64,000 bases of DNA, taken from positions 1-64,000 of IMG/VR virus record IMGVR_UViG_3300044695_005756; one strand, written 5' to 3'. This DNA is from a virus. The notes below the pieces were generated by a model, which saw only the letters and a program-made list of their open reading frames with translations, searched no databases and was not told where the DNA came from. Position 1 is the first letter of the stretch. The number at the start of each line of letters is the position of its first letter. Positions 32,701 to 41,194 of the stretch are shown one piece after another. A program made the translations under genes and the position numbers.

Positions 32701-34150
32701 TAGTAACTGTATGAACCAATGAAAATGTTGATACTACGCCAGCAGACGATATTTTTTGTCCTCTGTTAGCATCATTGGGTATAAAATACACATCACCATT
32801 ATTATCAAGAACGCCTCCAGCATATGCACCACCAGACGTTGTATATACTAATGAGTAAGTTGTAGGATAGTGTTCAAGTGTGACATCAAATTGTAACTTT
32901 TGTCCTACTCTTGCACTAAAAGGTACAAAATGTGCTTCGTTATTGTTATTTAAAACACCGCCATCATATGCAGCAGAAGCGGTAGTATATGCTAATGCAT
33001 ATGTTGACACAACTCCTGACGATGAAATTTTTTGCCCTCTAGCGGCACTAAGCGGAATAAAATGTACATCGCCATTCGGTGCAAGAATACCGCCAGCGTA
33101 TGCAGTAATAGATGTGTATACTAATGAATACGTCGATACTACACCAGCAGATGATAGTTTTTGTCCTATATCCGCATTATAAGGAACAAAATGTATATCA
33201 TCGTTATTATCTAAAATACCTCCTTTATACTTCGCAAGAGCGGTACTGTTTACTAAAGAGTATGTTGTTATAACACCAGCAGACGATATTTTTTGTCCTA
33301 TGACAGCATTAAAGGGCACAAAATGAATATCGTTATTACTATCTAAAACACCACCGTTATATGCATTAGTAGCTGTATACACCAATGAAAATGTTGACAC
33401 GACACCAGCAGACGATATTGTTAGTCCTCTATTTGCATTATAATTTACAAAATAAATGTCGTTATTATTTGCAAGAACACCACCAGAATATGCACCAGCA
33501 GTTGTATATACTAACGAATACGTTGATGGAACTTGAGGTGCGAATCCATTTGGAGTTACTTTTTGTCCTCTGTTTGAATTATATGGCACAAAATATACAT
33601 CGCCATTCGGTGCAAGAACACCACCAGAATATCCAAAATTAGACGTTGTGAATATTAATGAGTAAGTTGTTATAACACCAGCAGATGATATCATTTGTCC
33701 TCTAGTGGCATTCCGAGGCACAAAATGTATATTACCAAGAGCGTCTAGAACTGCTGCACTCCAAAAATTAGCTCCAGATACTGAATAAGGATAAGTAAAT
33801 ACTGTACCATCTGTTGTTATTCTTATTCCTCTATCACCATCTACATTTACAATATGAATTTCATTATTGCTGGTGCGAACTGCTCCCGCAAGCTCACTAA
33901 CAGAGACAGAGGCTGTGCGGAGTGCATCATTATATGAATGAAGAACTTGAGGATAATCTACAAGAGTTGCTGTACCTACTTCCCATTTATCACCATCGAC
34001 AATTGAATAGTCAAACTCATCACCCATTGAATAGGTTGCAGCAGAAATTTTTTCGACATTGGCCGAACTCAATCTTATATTGGGTTCGAACGCATCTTCA
34101 CGCTGTGAAAAAGTACCTGTTTGTGATCTATCTTTTACTTGGCGTGCCAT
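29795..34150 (-). CDS. Giant beta-propeller tail protein, 21+7 blades (1451 residues)
   Basis: The largest of three tandem paralogues. The N-terminus ends with YSIVDGDKWEVGTATL, part of a tail-fibre N-terminal domain. A first array of 21 repeats of about 43 residues follows; core AY.GGVLDNNGDIHFVPF.A..GQK.SSAGVVSTYSLVYTT, the sequence of a four-stranded propeller blade. Four odd linkers break the array after blades 3, 8, 15 and 17 (about 33540, 32890, 31955 and 31690). A spacer (about 30780-31180, containing GIGKYELISRQTVF) leads to a second array of 7 blades (29800-30775). Probably a host-surface-binding fibre; no enzyme motif. Neighbours are two shorter paralogues upstream and the glycosyltransferase-methyltransferase downstream. 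Confidence 0.85.
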   Translation of the reverse strand: MARQVKDRSQTGTFSQREDAFEPNIRLSSANVEKISAATYSMGDEFDYSIVDGDKWEVGTATLVDYPQVLHSYNDALRTASVSVSELAGAVRTSNNEIHIVNVDGDRGIRITTDGTVFTYPYSVSGANFWSAAVLDALGNIHFVPRNATRGQMISSAGVITTYSLIFTTSNFGYSGGVLAPNGDVYFVPYNSNRGQKVTPNGFAPQVPSTYSLVYTTAGAYSGGVLANNNDIYFVNYNANRGLTISSAGVVSTFSLVYTATNAYNGGVLDSNNDIHFVPFNAVIGQKISSAGVITTYSLVNSTALAKYKGGILDNNDDIHFVPYNADIGQKLSSAGVVSTYSLVYTSITAYAGGILAPNGDVHFIPLSAARGQKISSSGVVSTYALAYTTASAAYDGGVLNNNNEAHFVPFSARVGQKLQFDVTLEHYPTTYSLVYTTSGGAYAGGVLDNNGDVYFIPNDANRGQKISSAGVVSTFSLVHTVTNAYEGGVLDNNGDIHFVNFSARVGQKVSSAGVVSTYSLVLTAGSAYNGGVLDNNGDIHFVPFSATRGQKISSAGIISTYSLVYTISGAYRGGVLDSNGDVHFVPYSAIRGQKVSSAGVVSTYSLVYTTTAAYSGGVLDNNGDIHFVPLLANRGQKVSSAGVVSTYSLVYTTSSAYAYGGKAYNGDIHFAPYNAKVGQKVSSDGVVSTYALAYTASNQPYLGGAMDSTGNTFYLAPYEAEVGQVIEFNKFLSQYPTTYSLAYTTTAAYDGGVLDGNGSIHFVPDSARVGQKIFSDGIVQTYSLAYTTAAAYAGGVLDVSGDVQFVPFNANRGQKLLTNESVPIYVSTYSLVYTTATAYQGGVLAPNGDVHFVPYSARVGQKISADGVTSTYSLVYTAGASYWGGVLAPNGDTHFVPYFANRGQKLSSAGVVSTYSLVITSGSGAYRGGVLDSRGDVHFVPDSAQVGQKISSAGVISTYPILQRIHQGGVLSESGDVYFIQQTTQRYGMKLVNKPNVLIRRAHDSSDTSNVIPYASSIYPQSLVPVGYSLGIGKYELISRQTVFTKAKKALTATILPKSLPGTLVSTDTTASYPAANGTTYYADLVNPSIEQYLSEQAEISLNRTLQRNVDRGSLFNNNGVNGIISTYALAYTTSFGYYGGVLSQNGELHFVPYNANRGQKISADGVASTYALVYTTSAANPNLYSGGVLAPNGDIHFVPYNAVRGQKVSASGVVSTYALAYTTTSAYIGGTLAPNGEIHFAAFQALVGQKISRTGVVSTYSLINTNYTGGTNWGSVLLPDGSIYFIPHLAPLPSRMFPNGFFTEYYNTGPFFGTFNPQGKNATIDADGHLVFQYSDGLGRVFIVKNQQYTTPVKYGNQFNYEGAVLAPNGDVHFVPGSAIVGQKISASGIVSTYSLVYTNSFVAHGGGVLMPNGEIHFVPYNAEVGQKISTGAEVPLGIVTAAYFNGNL

Positions 34151-34153
34151 GTC

Positions 34154-37100
34154 TTATAACTTATTGAAAAATGGACTGAGAACAATTTCTGTATCCAATG
34201 GTCGACTAAATGTGTATAGTTTGTACTGAGTTGCATCATTACGAATCGCAATTATGTTTCCATCAAAATCTAAATTTGCTCCAATACAAAGTGGTGTTCC
34301 AGAAATCAAAGGTGATGTGATTAACGATTGTATGCCAGAAGGCGTAATTTTTAAAATACCTGATGTTCCATTATAAGGAACAAAGTATATGTTTCCTGCT
34401 GGATCTAAAACACCACTTTGAAAAGCACCAGCAGTTGTGTATACTAATGAATATGTAGACACAACACCAGCAGCAGAAACTTTTTGCCCTATAGTTGCAG
34501 AATGAGGCACAAAATGCACATCGCCATTTGGTGCAAGAACACCACCAACGTAAGCATCGGCAGCAGTATATACTAAAGAGTATGTAGACACAATACCTGA
34601 AGCGGATATTTTTTGACCTACGATTGCGTTGCCTGGTACAAAATGCACATCGCCATTTGGTGCAAGAACACCACCAGCATATGTATCAGCAGCAGTATAT
34701 ACTAATGAATATGTTGATACAACACCAGCAGCAGAAACTTTTTGTCCGACTATCGCGTTGCGTGGAACAAAGTGAATATCACCATTTGATGCAAAGATGC
34801 CACCAATATATGCTAAAGATGTTGTGTAAACTAATGCATATGTCGATACAACACCAGCAGCAGATATTTTTTGCCCTACTGTTGCGTTACACGGAACGAA
34901 ATGAACATCACCATTCGATGCAAGAACACCACCAGCATATGCATAATTAGCCGTTGTGTACACCAATGCATATGTTGATACTGCACCGTATTGAGATATT
35001 TTTTGACCTCTGTTAGCACTATCTGGAACAAAATGAATATCACCATTAAGTGCAAGAACACCACCCCAGTATGCACTAGCAGTTGTGTATACTAATGAAA
35101 ATGTAGACACTACAGGATTTTTAAATGTTGTTCCTGCCGTAATACTCTTCATCCACGCTCTTTGAAGTCCTCTCCAAGAAGTCAACGTGGAATTAATTGA
35201 TGAATCATCTCCTGTTGGAACAGCGCCTTGCACAACACTTGAAGGTAACGGTATGAATACGTCTTTTATTCCTGATGAAAAATTCACTTTGTCTGGAACA
35301 TTGGCAGTTACATTAGATGATGAAATGACTAAATCTCTACTCAATGTTGAAGCAAGTCTTTGTCCAACTGTTGATCCAAAAGGAACAAAATGTAATTCAC
35401 CTTGTTTATCAATAACACCACCGTTATATGCTAAACTGCCAGTCGAAGTAAGTGGATAAGTTGATACGACACCAGCAAGAGATATTTTTTGTCCAATTCC
35501 AGAATCGTAAGGAATAAAATGAACTTCTCCATCGCGTGTTTGAATACCGCCACGATAGGCAGTACTGCCTGTATTTACCAATGAATACGTTGATACAACA
35601 CCGTATTGAGATATTTTTTGTCCGACTGTCGCACTACTTGGCACAAAATGCACATCGCCGTTTCGTGCAAGGACACCACCGTCATATGCGCCAACAGTCG
35701 TATACACAAGTGAATAAGTTGATACGACACCAGCAAGAGATATTTTTTGTCCTCTGATAGCGTTATTTGGTATAAAATGTACATCACCGTTTGGCGCAAG
35801 AACACCACCAGCGTATGCACCAGCTGCGGTAGTATATACTAATGAATATGTTGATACTACACCAGCTGATGATAATTTTTGCCCCCTATTACCGACAAAA
35901 GGAACAAAATGAACATCGCCGTTACTATCAAGAACACCACCTCGATAAGCAGTAGCAGTTGTGTATACCAACGAATATGTTGAAGAAAATATTGAGAAAA
36001 ATTTGTTAAACTCCGCTACTTGTCCTACTGTAGCAGAAGAAGGAACAAATTGTAATTTATTTTGGCCGTCTAGAACACCACCATTGTAATGTCCAGGTGA
36101 AGTTCGTACTAATGTATATGTCGATACAACGCCAGCAGATGATATTTTCTGTCCTCTTGTAACACCATTTTGCACAAAATGTACATCGCCTCGACTATCA
36201 AGGACACCACCACGATATGCACCACCTCCAGAAGTAATTACTAATGAATATGTTGATACTACACCAGCGGATGATAATTTTTGTCCTACTCTTGCTTCAT
36301 AGTTTACAAAATGTATATCACCTCGACTATCAAGAACACCGCCGGAAAAAGAGCGAACTGTGGTATACACCAATGAATATGTTGATACTACACCAGCAGA
36401 AGATACTTTTTGTCCTCTGTTTGCACTAAAAGGAATAAAATGAACGTCACCATTTCTGTCTAATACTCCACCAGAATATGCAAAAGATGCCGTATATACT
36501 AATGGGTATGTATAAGTGCCAAACTGATCCAACTTTAGTCCTACTCTTGCATTATAAGGAACAAAATAAATGTTTCCATTGCCATCATAAACACCTCCAT
36601 CATAAGCACCGCCAACAGTATATGCTAAATCATAAGTTGATGCGACACCAAGGTAATTCACTTTTTGTCCTATGTCGGCATTATAAGGAACAAAATGAGT
36701 ATCGCCTAAAAAAAGTCCATCAAATACTCCTCCAGAATATGCATTCAAAGTGGTGTACACCAAATCATAAGTTGATACAACACCAGCAGATGATATCATC
36801 TGTCCTACAGACGCATTAAAAGGAGCGAAATGAATATCCTTTCTATCATTCAAAGCACCACCTTGATACGCTAAAGACACGGTGTAAACTAAAGGATATG
36901 TGCTAGAATAAACTTCGGGCGTGATATCGAACTGTAACTTTTGTCCTATACCAACACTATAAGGAATAAAATGCATTTCACCAAGACGATTTACTACACC
37001 CTCAAAATATGCACTATCAGCGGTATGCGCCAATGAGTATGTTGATACAACGCCGTATTGAGATATTTTTTGACCGACTTCCGCACTATAAGGAACAAAA

Positions 37101-37381
37101 TGAACGTCAGCATTTCCTGAAATAGTTGGCGCAAGAACACCGCCTGCATAACCATTTCCAGTTGTGTACACTAATGAATATGTTACAGGAACTTGATACA
37201 TTGATACTGTTCCTATTCCAACCTCAAAAGCATTTCGATCTTCGATTGTGTAATAAGTTTGATTATTATGACATACGTTCGCAAATGATTGATAACCTGA
37301 AACTGCGTAATCAAGTGTTACGTTTCCTGTTCCAGTTGTATTTGTTGTGACGAACGCTCTATCTAAAGCAACAAAAGCCAT
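34154..37381 (-). CDS. Giant beta-propeller tail protein, 14+7 blades (1075 residues)
   Basis: The N-terminal about 63 residues match a widespread phage tail domain (TTNTTGTGNVTLDYAVSGYQSF, then YYTIEDRNAFEVGIGT). Fourteen propeller repeats follow (about residues 77-678). The interrupted domain then resumes with LSRDLVISSSN (680-690) and VNFSSGIKDVFIPLPSS (about 699-715). After a short spacer come seven more repeats to the C-terminus, which ends LSPFFNKL like the neighbour's LSPFLNKL. In the first array two unusual linkers (residues 149-160 with LQFDITPE, and 456-468 with AEFNKFFSIFSS) enclose exactly seven blades. Role inferred as surface-binding fibre. Four bases separate it from the next gene. 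Confidence 0.85.
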   Translation of the reverse strand: MAFVALDRAFVTTNTTGTGNVTLDYAVSGYQSFANVCHNNQTYYTIEDRNAFEVGIGTVSMYQVPVTYSLVYTTGNGYAGGVLAPTISGNADVHFVPYSAEVGQKISQYGVVSTYSLAHTADSAYFEGVVNRLGEMHFIPYSVGIGQKLQFDITPEVYSSTYPLVYTVSLAYQGGALNDRKDIHFAPFNASVGQMISSAGVVSTYDLVYTTLNAYSGGVFDGLFLGDTHFVPYNADIGQKVNYLGVASTYDLAYTVGGAYDGGVYDGNGNIYFVPYNARVGLKLDQFGTYTYPLVYTASFAYSGGVLDRNGDVHFIPFSANRGQKVSSAGVVSTYSLVYTTVRSFSGGVLDSRGDIHFVNYEARVGQKLSSAGVVSTYSLVITSGGGAYRGGVLDSRGDVHFVQNGVTRGQKISSAGVVSTYTLVRTSPGHYNGGVLDGQNKLQFVPSSATVGQVAEFNKFFSIFSSTYSLVYTTATAYRGGVLDSNGDVHFVPFVGNRGQKLSSAGVVSTYSLVYTTAAGAYAGGVLAPNGDVHFIPNNAIRGQKISLAGVVSTYSLVYTTVGAYDGGVLARNGDVHFVPSSATVGQKISQYGVVSTYSLVNTGSTAYRGGIQTRDGEVHFIPYDSGIGQKISLAGVVSTYPLTSTGSLAYNGGVIDKQGELHFVPFGSTVGQRLASTLSRDLVISSSNVTANVPDKVNFSSGIKDVFIPLPSSVVQGAVPTGDDSSINSTLTSWRGLQRAWMKSITAGTTFKNPVVSTFSLVYTTASAYWGGVLALNGDIHFVPDSANRGQKISQYGAVSTYALVYTTANYAYAGGVLASNGDVHFVPCNATVGQKISAAGVVSTYALVYTTSLAYIGGIFASNGDIHFVPRNAIVGQKVSAAGVVSTYSLVYTAADTYAGGVLAPNGDVHFVPGNAIVGQKISASGIVSTYSLVYTAADAYVGGVLAPNGDVHFVPHSATIGQKVSAAGVVSTYSLVYTTAGAFQSGVLDPAGNIYFVPYNGTSGILKITPSGIQSLITSPLISGTPLCIGANLDFDGNIIAIRNDATQYKLYTFSRPLDTEIVLSPFFNKL

Positions 37382-37390
37382 AATTTTTCT

Positions 37391-39817
37391 TTAAAGTTTG
37401 TTTAAAAATGGACTAAGACAAGCATTTACAGGCAAAGGATTAACCGAAAGCGTTGCAATTTTTTGTCCTACTACACCAGAAAAAGGTGCGAAGTATATAT
37501 CACCGTTTGGCATAAGCGCACCACCGATATACGCACTTGCAACAACATACGGCAATGAGTATGTAGACACAACTCCAGAAGTGGATATTTTTTGACCTCT
37601 GTTGGCAGCAAATGGTATAAAATGTACATCACCGTTTGGCGCAAGAACACCACCAGCATATGCAGTAGCGACAGTATAAACAAGTGGATATGTCGATACA
37701 GCGCCATCAGCAGATATTTTTTGTCCTCTGTTTGCTGAATGAGGCACAAAATTTATGTCGCCATTAACTGCAAGAACACCACCAAGATACGCAGCAGCAA
37801 TACTGTACACTAATGAATATGTAGACACGACACCAGCGGCAGAAATTTTTTGTCCTCTGTTTGCATTAAATGGCACAAAGTGTACGTCACCGTTTGGCGC
37901 AAGAACACCACCAGCATATGCGGTAGTGGCTGTGTATATCAACGAATAAGTCGATACGACACCAGATGACGATATCATTTGTCCTCTGTTAGCTGAGTAA
38001 GGTACAAAATGTATGTCGCCGTTCGGAGAAACAACGCCTCCAACGTAAGCATCGGCAGCAGTATATACTAAGGAGTATGTTGACACAACGCCTGAAGCAT
38101 TTATTTTTTGACCTCTGTTAGCACTTCGCGGCACAAAATGTACATCACCGTTTGGTGCAAGAATACCGCCATAATACGCATTAGCGACTGTATGTAATAA
38201 AACATAAGTGGATGGAATACCCAACTTCGAAAGTTTTTGTCCTCTTACAGCGGAATGTGGCACAAAGTGTGTGTCACCATTTGGTGCAAGAATTGCTCCA
38301 GCATATCCAGAAGCAACAGTATATGGTAATGTAAATGTTGATGCGATACCAGCAGTATTCGCATTATCGTATGCATTTCCACCTAAAGCACTCTGTTCCA
38401 ATAAACCTCTAAATGGTTTCCATCCTGATAAATTAGAATCGATTTCATTATTATCAAATGTTGGTACTCCACCGACAGCAATCGAATTTGGATATACGAG
38501 TGAAATGTTTGCCGATGTAGTTAGATTGCTAGGCGATAGATAAATTGCTTGTCCGTTGTTCGATGAATCGAAAATTTTATCTCTTGTAATCGCATTTACT
38601 AAAACTCTTTGTGCTGCCGTAGCACTATGATTTGCAAATATAATTCCAATGTCATTGTTTGATGACAACGCTCCACCAAATAAACCAGCGGTTGATGTTA
38701 CTGCTAATGAATATGTGGTAAATATACCTAAACTTTGATCATATACAGTACCTACTCTTGCGCTATACGGAACAAAGTGAACATTACCATTTCTGTCCAA
38801 TACTCCGCCGGCATATGCATTTGTTGTTGTATAAGGTAATGGATATGTGGAACTTGAGACTAACGCAAGCATAACTGACGCATTATATGGAATACAATAT
38901 ACTTCACCAGGATAATTAGCAGAGAATGATCTCACTACGCCACCAATATATGCACCCGCTGTTGTGTACGGAAGACCATAAGTGGTTGCAATAAAATTGG
39001 CCATGTATTGCCCTACTTGTGCATTGAATGGAACAAAGTAGTTTCCGCCATTAACAGTATATCCACCTTGATATGCGCCTGCAGTAGTATATGCTAACGC
39101 CCAAGTTGATGCAATTGTATTAGTAGTGTCAATTGTTTGTCCTACCGCTGCGTTATACGGAACAAAATGAATATAGTAAGGATATGTGACTGTATCGACA
39201 ATTCCACCAGAATATGCACCAGCAACTGTGTATGCTAAAGAGTATGTTGACACAATACCTGCCGATGATACTTTTTGTCCTCTGTTGGCATTATAAGGAA
39301 TAAAATGTACTTCATTATCCCCACCAAGAACACCGCCCTGATATGCACCAGCAACTGTGTATGTTAATGGATATGTTGATACAACACCTGCCGATGATAC
39401 TTTTTGTCCTCTTGTGGCAGAAAAAGGCACGAAATGAATGTCGCCATTAGCGTCACGAACTGCTCCAGAATACGCTGTAGTTGCGGTTGCGGTAACGGCA
39501 AATGTTGAAACTATTGGAGATTTTCCGCGGTATGTTGCTTTTCCTATTTCCCATTCACCATTTTTAGGCTCAAGAGAATAATAAAACTCACTATTAAGAC
39601 TTCCCGAATAATCATTATCTACAAAAGCAAAATTTTTATATCCTGCAATCGTATAAGGTTTATACCCACTATAAGCTGGAATTCGTTCGTTATCGGTAAA
39701 GTTAGAAAAGTTTAAACCATCAGGATTTACTGGAGATGGTGTGTTCGCAAGAACCAGTGTTGAATTGCCACCAGAAAAAGTATTTCCACGTGTTCTACTA
39801 TTAAAAATTATCGTCAT
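37391..39817 (-). CDS. Beta-propeller tail protein, 7+7 blades (808 residues)
   Basis: The simplest of the three paralogues. The N-terminal about 100 residues include YYSLEPKNGEWEIGKATY, the first half of the tail domain. Seven blades follow (about 39500-38590), without the odd linkers. The second half of the domain (ITRDKIFDSSNNGQAIYLS, about 38580-38340) separates them from a second seven-blade array (38330-37400). Blade core: AYAGGVLAPNGDVHFVPFNANRGQKI. The C-terminus, LSPFLNKL, is shared with the 1075-residue neighbour. Probably part of the adsorption apparatus. No signal peptide or catalytic motif is visible. Confidence 0.85.
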   Translation of the reverse strand: MTIIFNSRTRGNTFSGGNSTLVLANTPSPVNPDGLNFSNFTDNERIPAYSGYKPYTIAGYKNFAFVDNDYSGSLNSEFYYSLEPKNGEWEIGKATYRGKSPIVSTFAVTATATTAYSGAVRDANGDIHFVPFSATRGQKVSSAGVVSTYPLTYTVAGAYQGGVLGGDNEVHFIPYNANRGQKVSSAGIVSTYSLAYTVAGAYSGGIVDTVTYPYYIHFVPYNAAVGQTIDTTNTIASTWALAYTTAGAYQGGYTVNGGNYFVPFNAQVGQYMANFIATTYGLPYTTAGAYIGGVVRSFSANYPGEVYCIPYNASVMLALVSSSTYPLPYTTTNAYAGGVLDRNGNVHFVPYSARVGTVYDQSLGIFTTYSLAVTSTAGLFGGALSSNNDIGIIFANHSATAAQRVLVNAITRDKIFDSSNNGQAIYLSPSNLTTSANISLVYPNSIAVGGVPTFDNNEIDSNLSGWKPFRGLLEQSALGGNAYDNANTAGIASTFTLPYTVASGYAGAILAPNGDTHFVPHSAVRGQKLSKLGIPSTYVLLHTVANAYYGGILAPNGDVHFVPRSANRGQKINASGVVSTYSLVYTAADAYVGGVVSPNGDIHFVPYSANRGQMISSSGVVSTYSLIYTATTAYAGGVLAPNGDVHFVPFNANRGQKISAAGVVSTYSLVYSIAAAYLGGVLAVNGDINFVPHSANRGQKISADGAVSTYPLVYTVATAYAGGVLAPNGDVHFIPFAANRGQKISTSGVVSTYSLPYVVASAYIGGALMPNGDIYFAPFSGVVGQKIATLSVNPLPVNACLSPFLNKL

Positions 39818-39826
39818 GTTATTTTA

Positions 39827-41179
39827 TCACGCTACTATTGGCTGAGTGGGTTCTACATTTCCAATTATAATACAACTTGTAGAACTAGTAAATATTACTG
39901 TTGCAATTCCTCTAGGAGAAAGAGGCGTATATGGAATATCATAATCATGTCCAGCCACAAATGCATTTGTAATGCTACATGTTATTATAACATCAGCACT
40001 TGTGTTATTGATGATTGTGATGACATCTCCATCCGCAAAAACTCCATTAGGAATAATAACTGATCCGCCTTCTTTTATACTTATATACTTTCCTATATCG
40101 GTTAAAGCTAATGTATACTCTGAAGTTTTTTGTCCATTGAATGGTATATTTCTGAAGCCTACTGTAAAATCTTCGTCTGGAAAAGTTGCTGTTCTAGATG
40201 CAGTCAAAGTTTTTGGAGTTAGTGTCATGGTATATCCACCAGGTGCTGTTGAACCTCGAAGTGATATACTGTCATACCCAACTGCTCGTTGTACTTTTAG
40301 TCCGTTTGGATGTCTTATGGTAACAGCACCCGTAACTATTCCACCATTGTTAGCGTCTAATGAGTTATTCGCACGAATAAATCCAGAATTCGCATGATTA
40401 AATGCTGCATTTGTATGAATGTAAGCAGAATTCGCTTGAATGAATCCTGAATTCGCGTGAGCAAAAGCCGCATTGATTTGATCAAAACTTGAATTTGCGT
40501 GATCAAATGAAGAGTTAGTTTTTATGAATCCGCTGTTTGCATGATTAAATGCATAATTTGCGTGTAGATATGCGCTATTTGCTTGTATAAATCCAGAGTT
40601 GGCATGAATGAATGCTGCATTTGCTTGTATGAATCCAGAATTGGCATGAATAAATGACGCATTCGTATCATGATAAGCAGAATTTGCTTGAATGAAACCT
40701 GAATTTGCGTGATCAAACGCCGCATTTGTTTTTATGAATCCACTATTTGCGTGATTAAATCCAGAATTTATGTGGATGTAAGCGGAGTTTGCTTGAATGA
40801 ATCCACTATTTGCATGACTGAATGCCGGGTTAATTCTTTCAGCAAGTTGTAAAACATTTGCGCCTTTTTGATATAGTTCATTGGCGTAAACGTAAATGCT
40901 TGAGATATTTCTACCGACTGTTAAGTCGAGCTGAATGGTTACATTGCTTTTATCAAAGTTCGTGTTTGCAATATTACCAGTATTTGCACGAAGTGTATTA
41001 ATGTTCGCGTGATTACGAACATTTAATGATGAGCCTGCTCCCTGAATAAAAATGGCAGAATTGGCAATGAAACCACCACTCGTATTACTTGTTAAGTTAT
41101 TAGCGACTTCAATTAGAGAAGAGGTCGCTGATAACCATTCAGTAAAGTTATTAGAAGTTGAAAGTTGATTTATTGCCAT
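39827..41179 (-). CDS. Heptad-repeat fibre, 450 residues
   Basis: Begins with a tail-fibre N-terminal domain (NQLSTSNNFTEWLSATSSLIEVANNL, then NINTLRANTGNIANTNF and LDLTVGRNIS, about residues 1-95). A shaft of [A/T]-N-x-x-[F/Y]-x-x heptads follows (about 125-275), then RANNSLDANNGGIVTGAVTI, and a C-terminal beta domain (GGSVIIPNGVFADGDVITIINN, ITCSITNAF, SPRGIATVIF). The C-terminal domain matches the giant fibre and the 88-residue single-domain protein. It is a paralogue of the next gene upstream (41195-42541) along its whole length. Probably a trimeric fibre. Confidence 0.8.
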   Translation of the reverse strand: MAINQLSTSNNFTEWLSATSSLIEVANNLTSNTSGGFIANSAIFIQGAGSSLNVRNHANINTLRANTGNIANTNFDKSNVTIQLDLTVGRNISSIYVYANELYQKGANVLQLAERINPAFSHANSGFIQANSAYIHINSGFNHANSGFIKTNAAFDHANSGFIQANSAYHDTNASFIHANSGFIQANAAFIHANSGFIQANSAYLHANYAFNHANSGFIKTNSSFDHANSSFDQINAAFAHANSGFIQANSAYIHTNAAFNHANSGFIRANNSLDANNGGIVTGAVTIRHPNGLKVQRAVGYDSISLRGSTAPGGYTMTLTPKTLTASRTATFPDEDFTVGFRNIPFNGQKTSEYTLALTDIGKYISIKEGGSVIIPNGVFADGDVITIINNTSADVIITCSITNAFVAGHDYDIPYTPLSPRGIATVIFTSSTSCIIIGNVEPTQPIVA

Positions 41180-41194
41180 TTTTTTATAAACTTG

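Noticed and set aside
29795-39817. Repeat-rich genes considered as a diversity-generating retroelement target
   Set aside because: No reverse transcriptase, template repeat or adenine-biased variable region is visible in the window.
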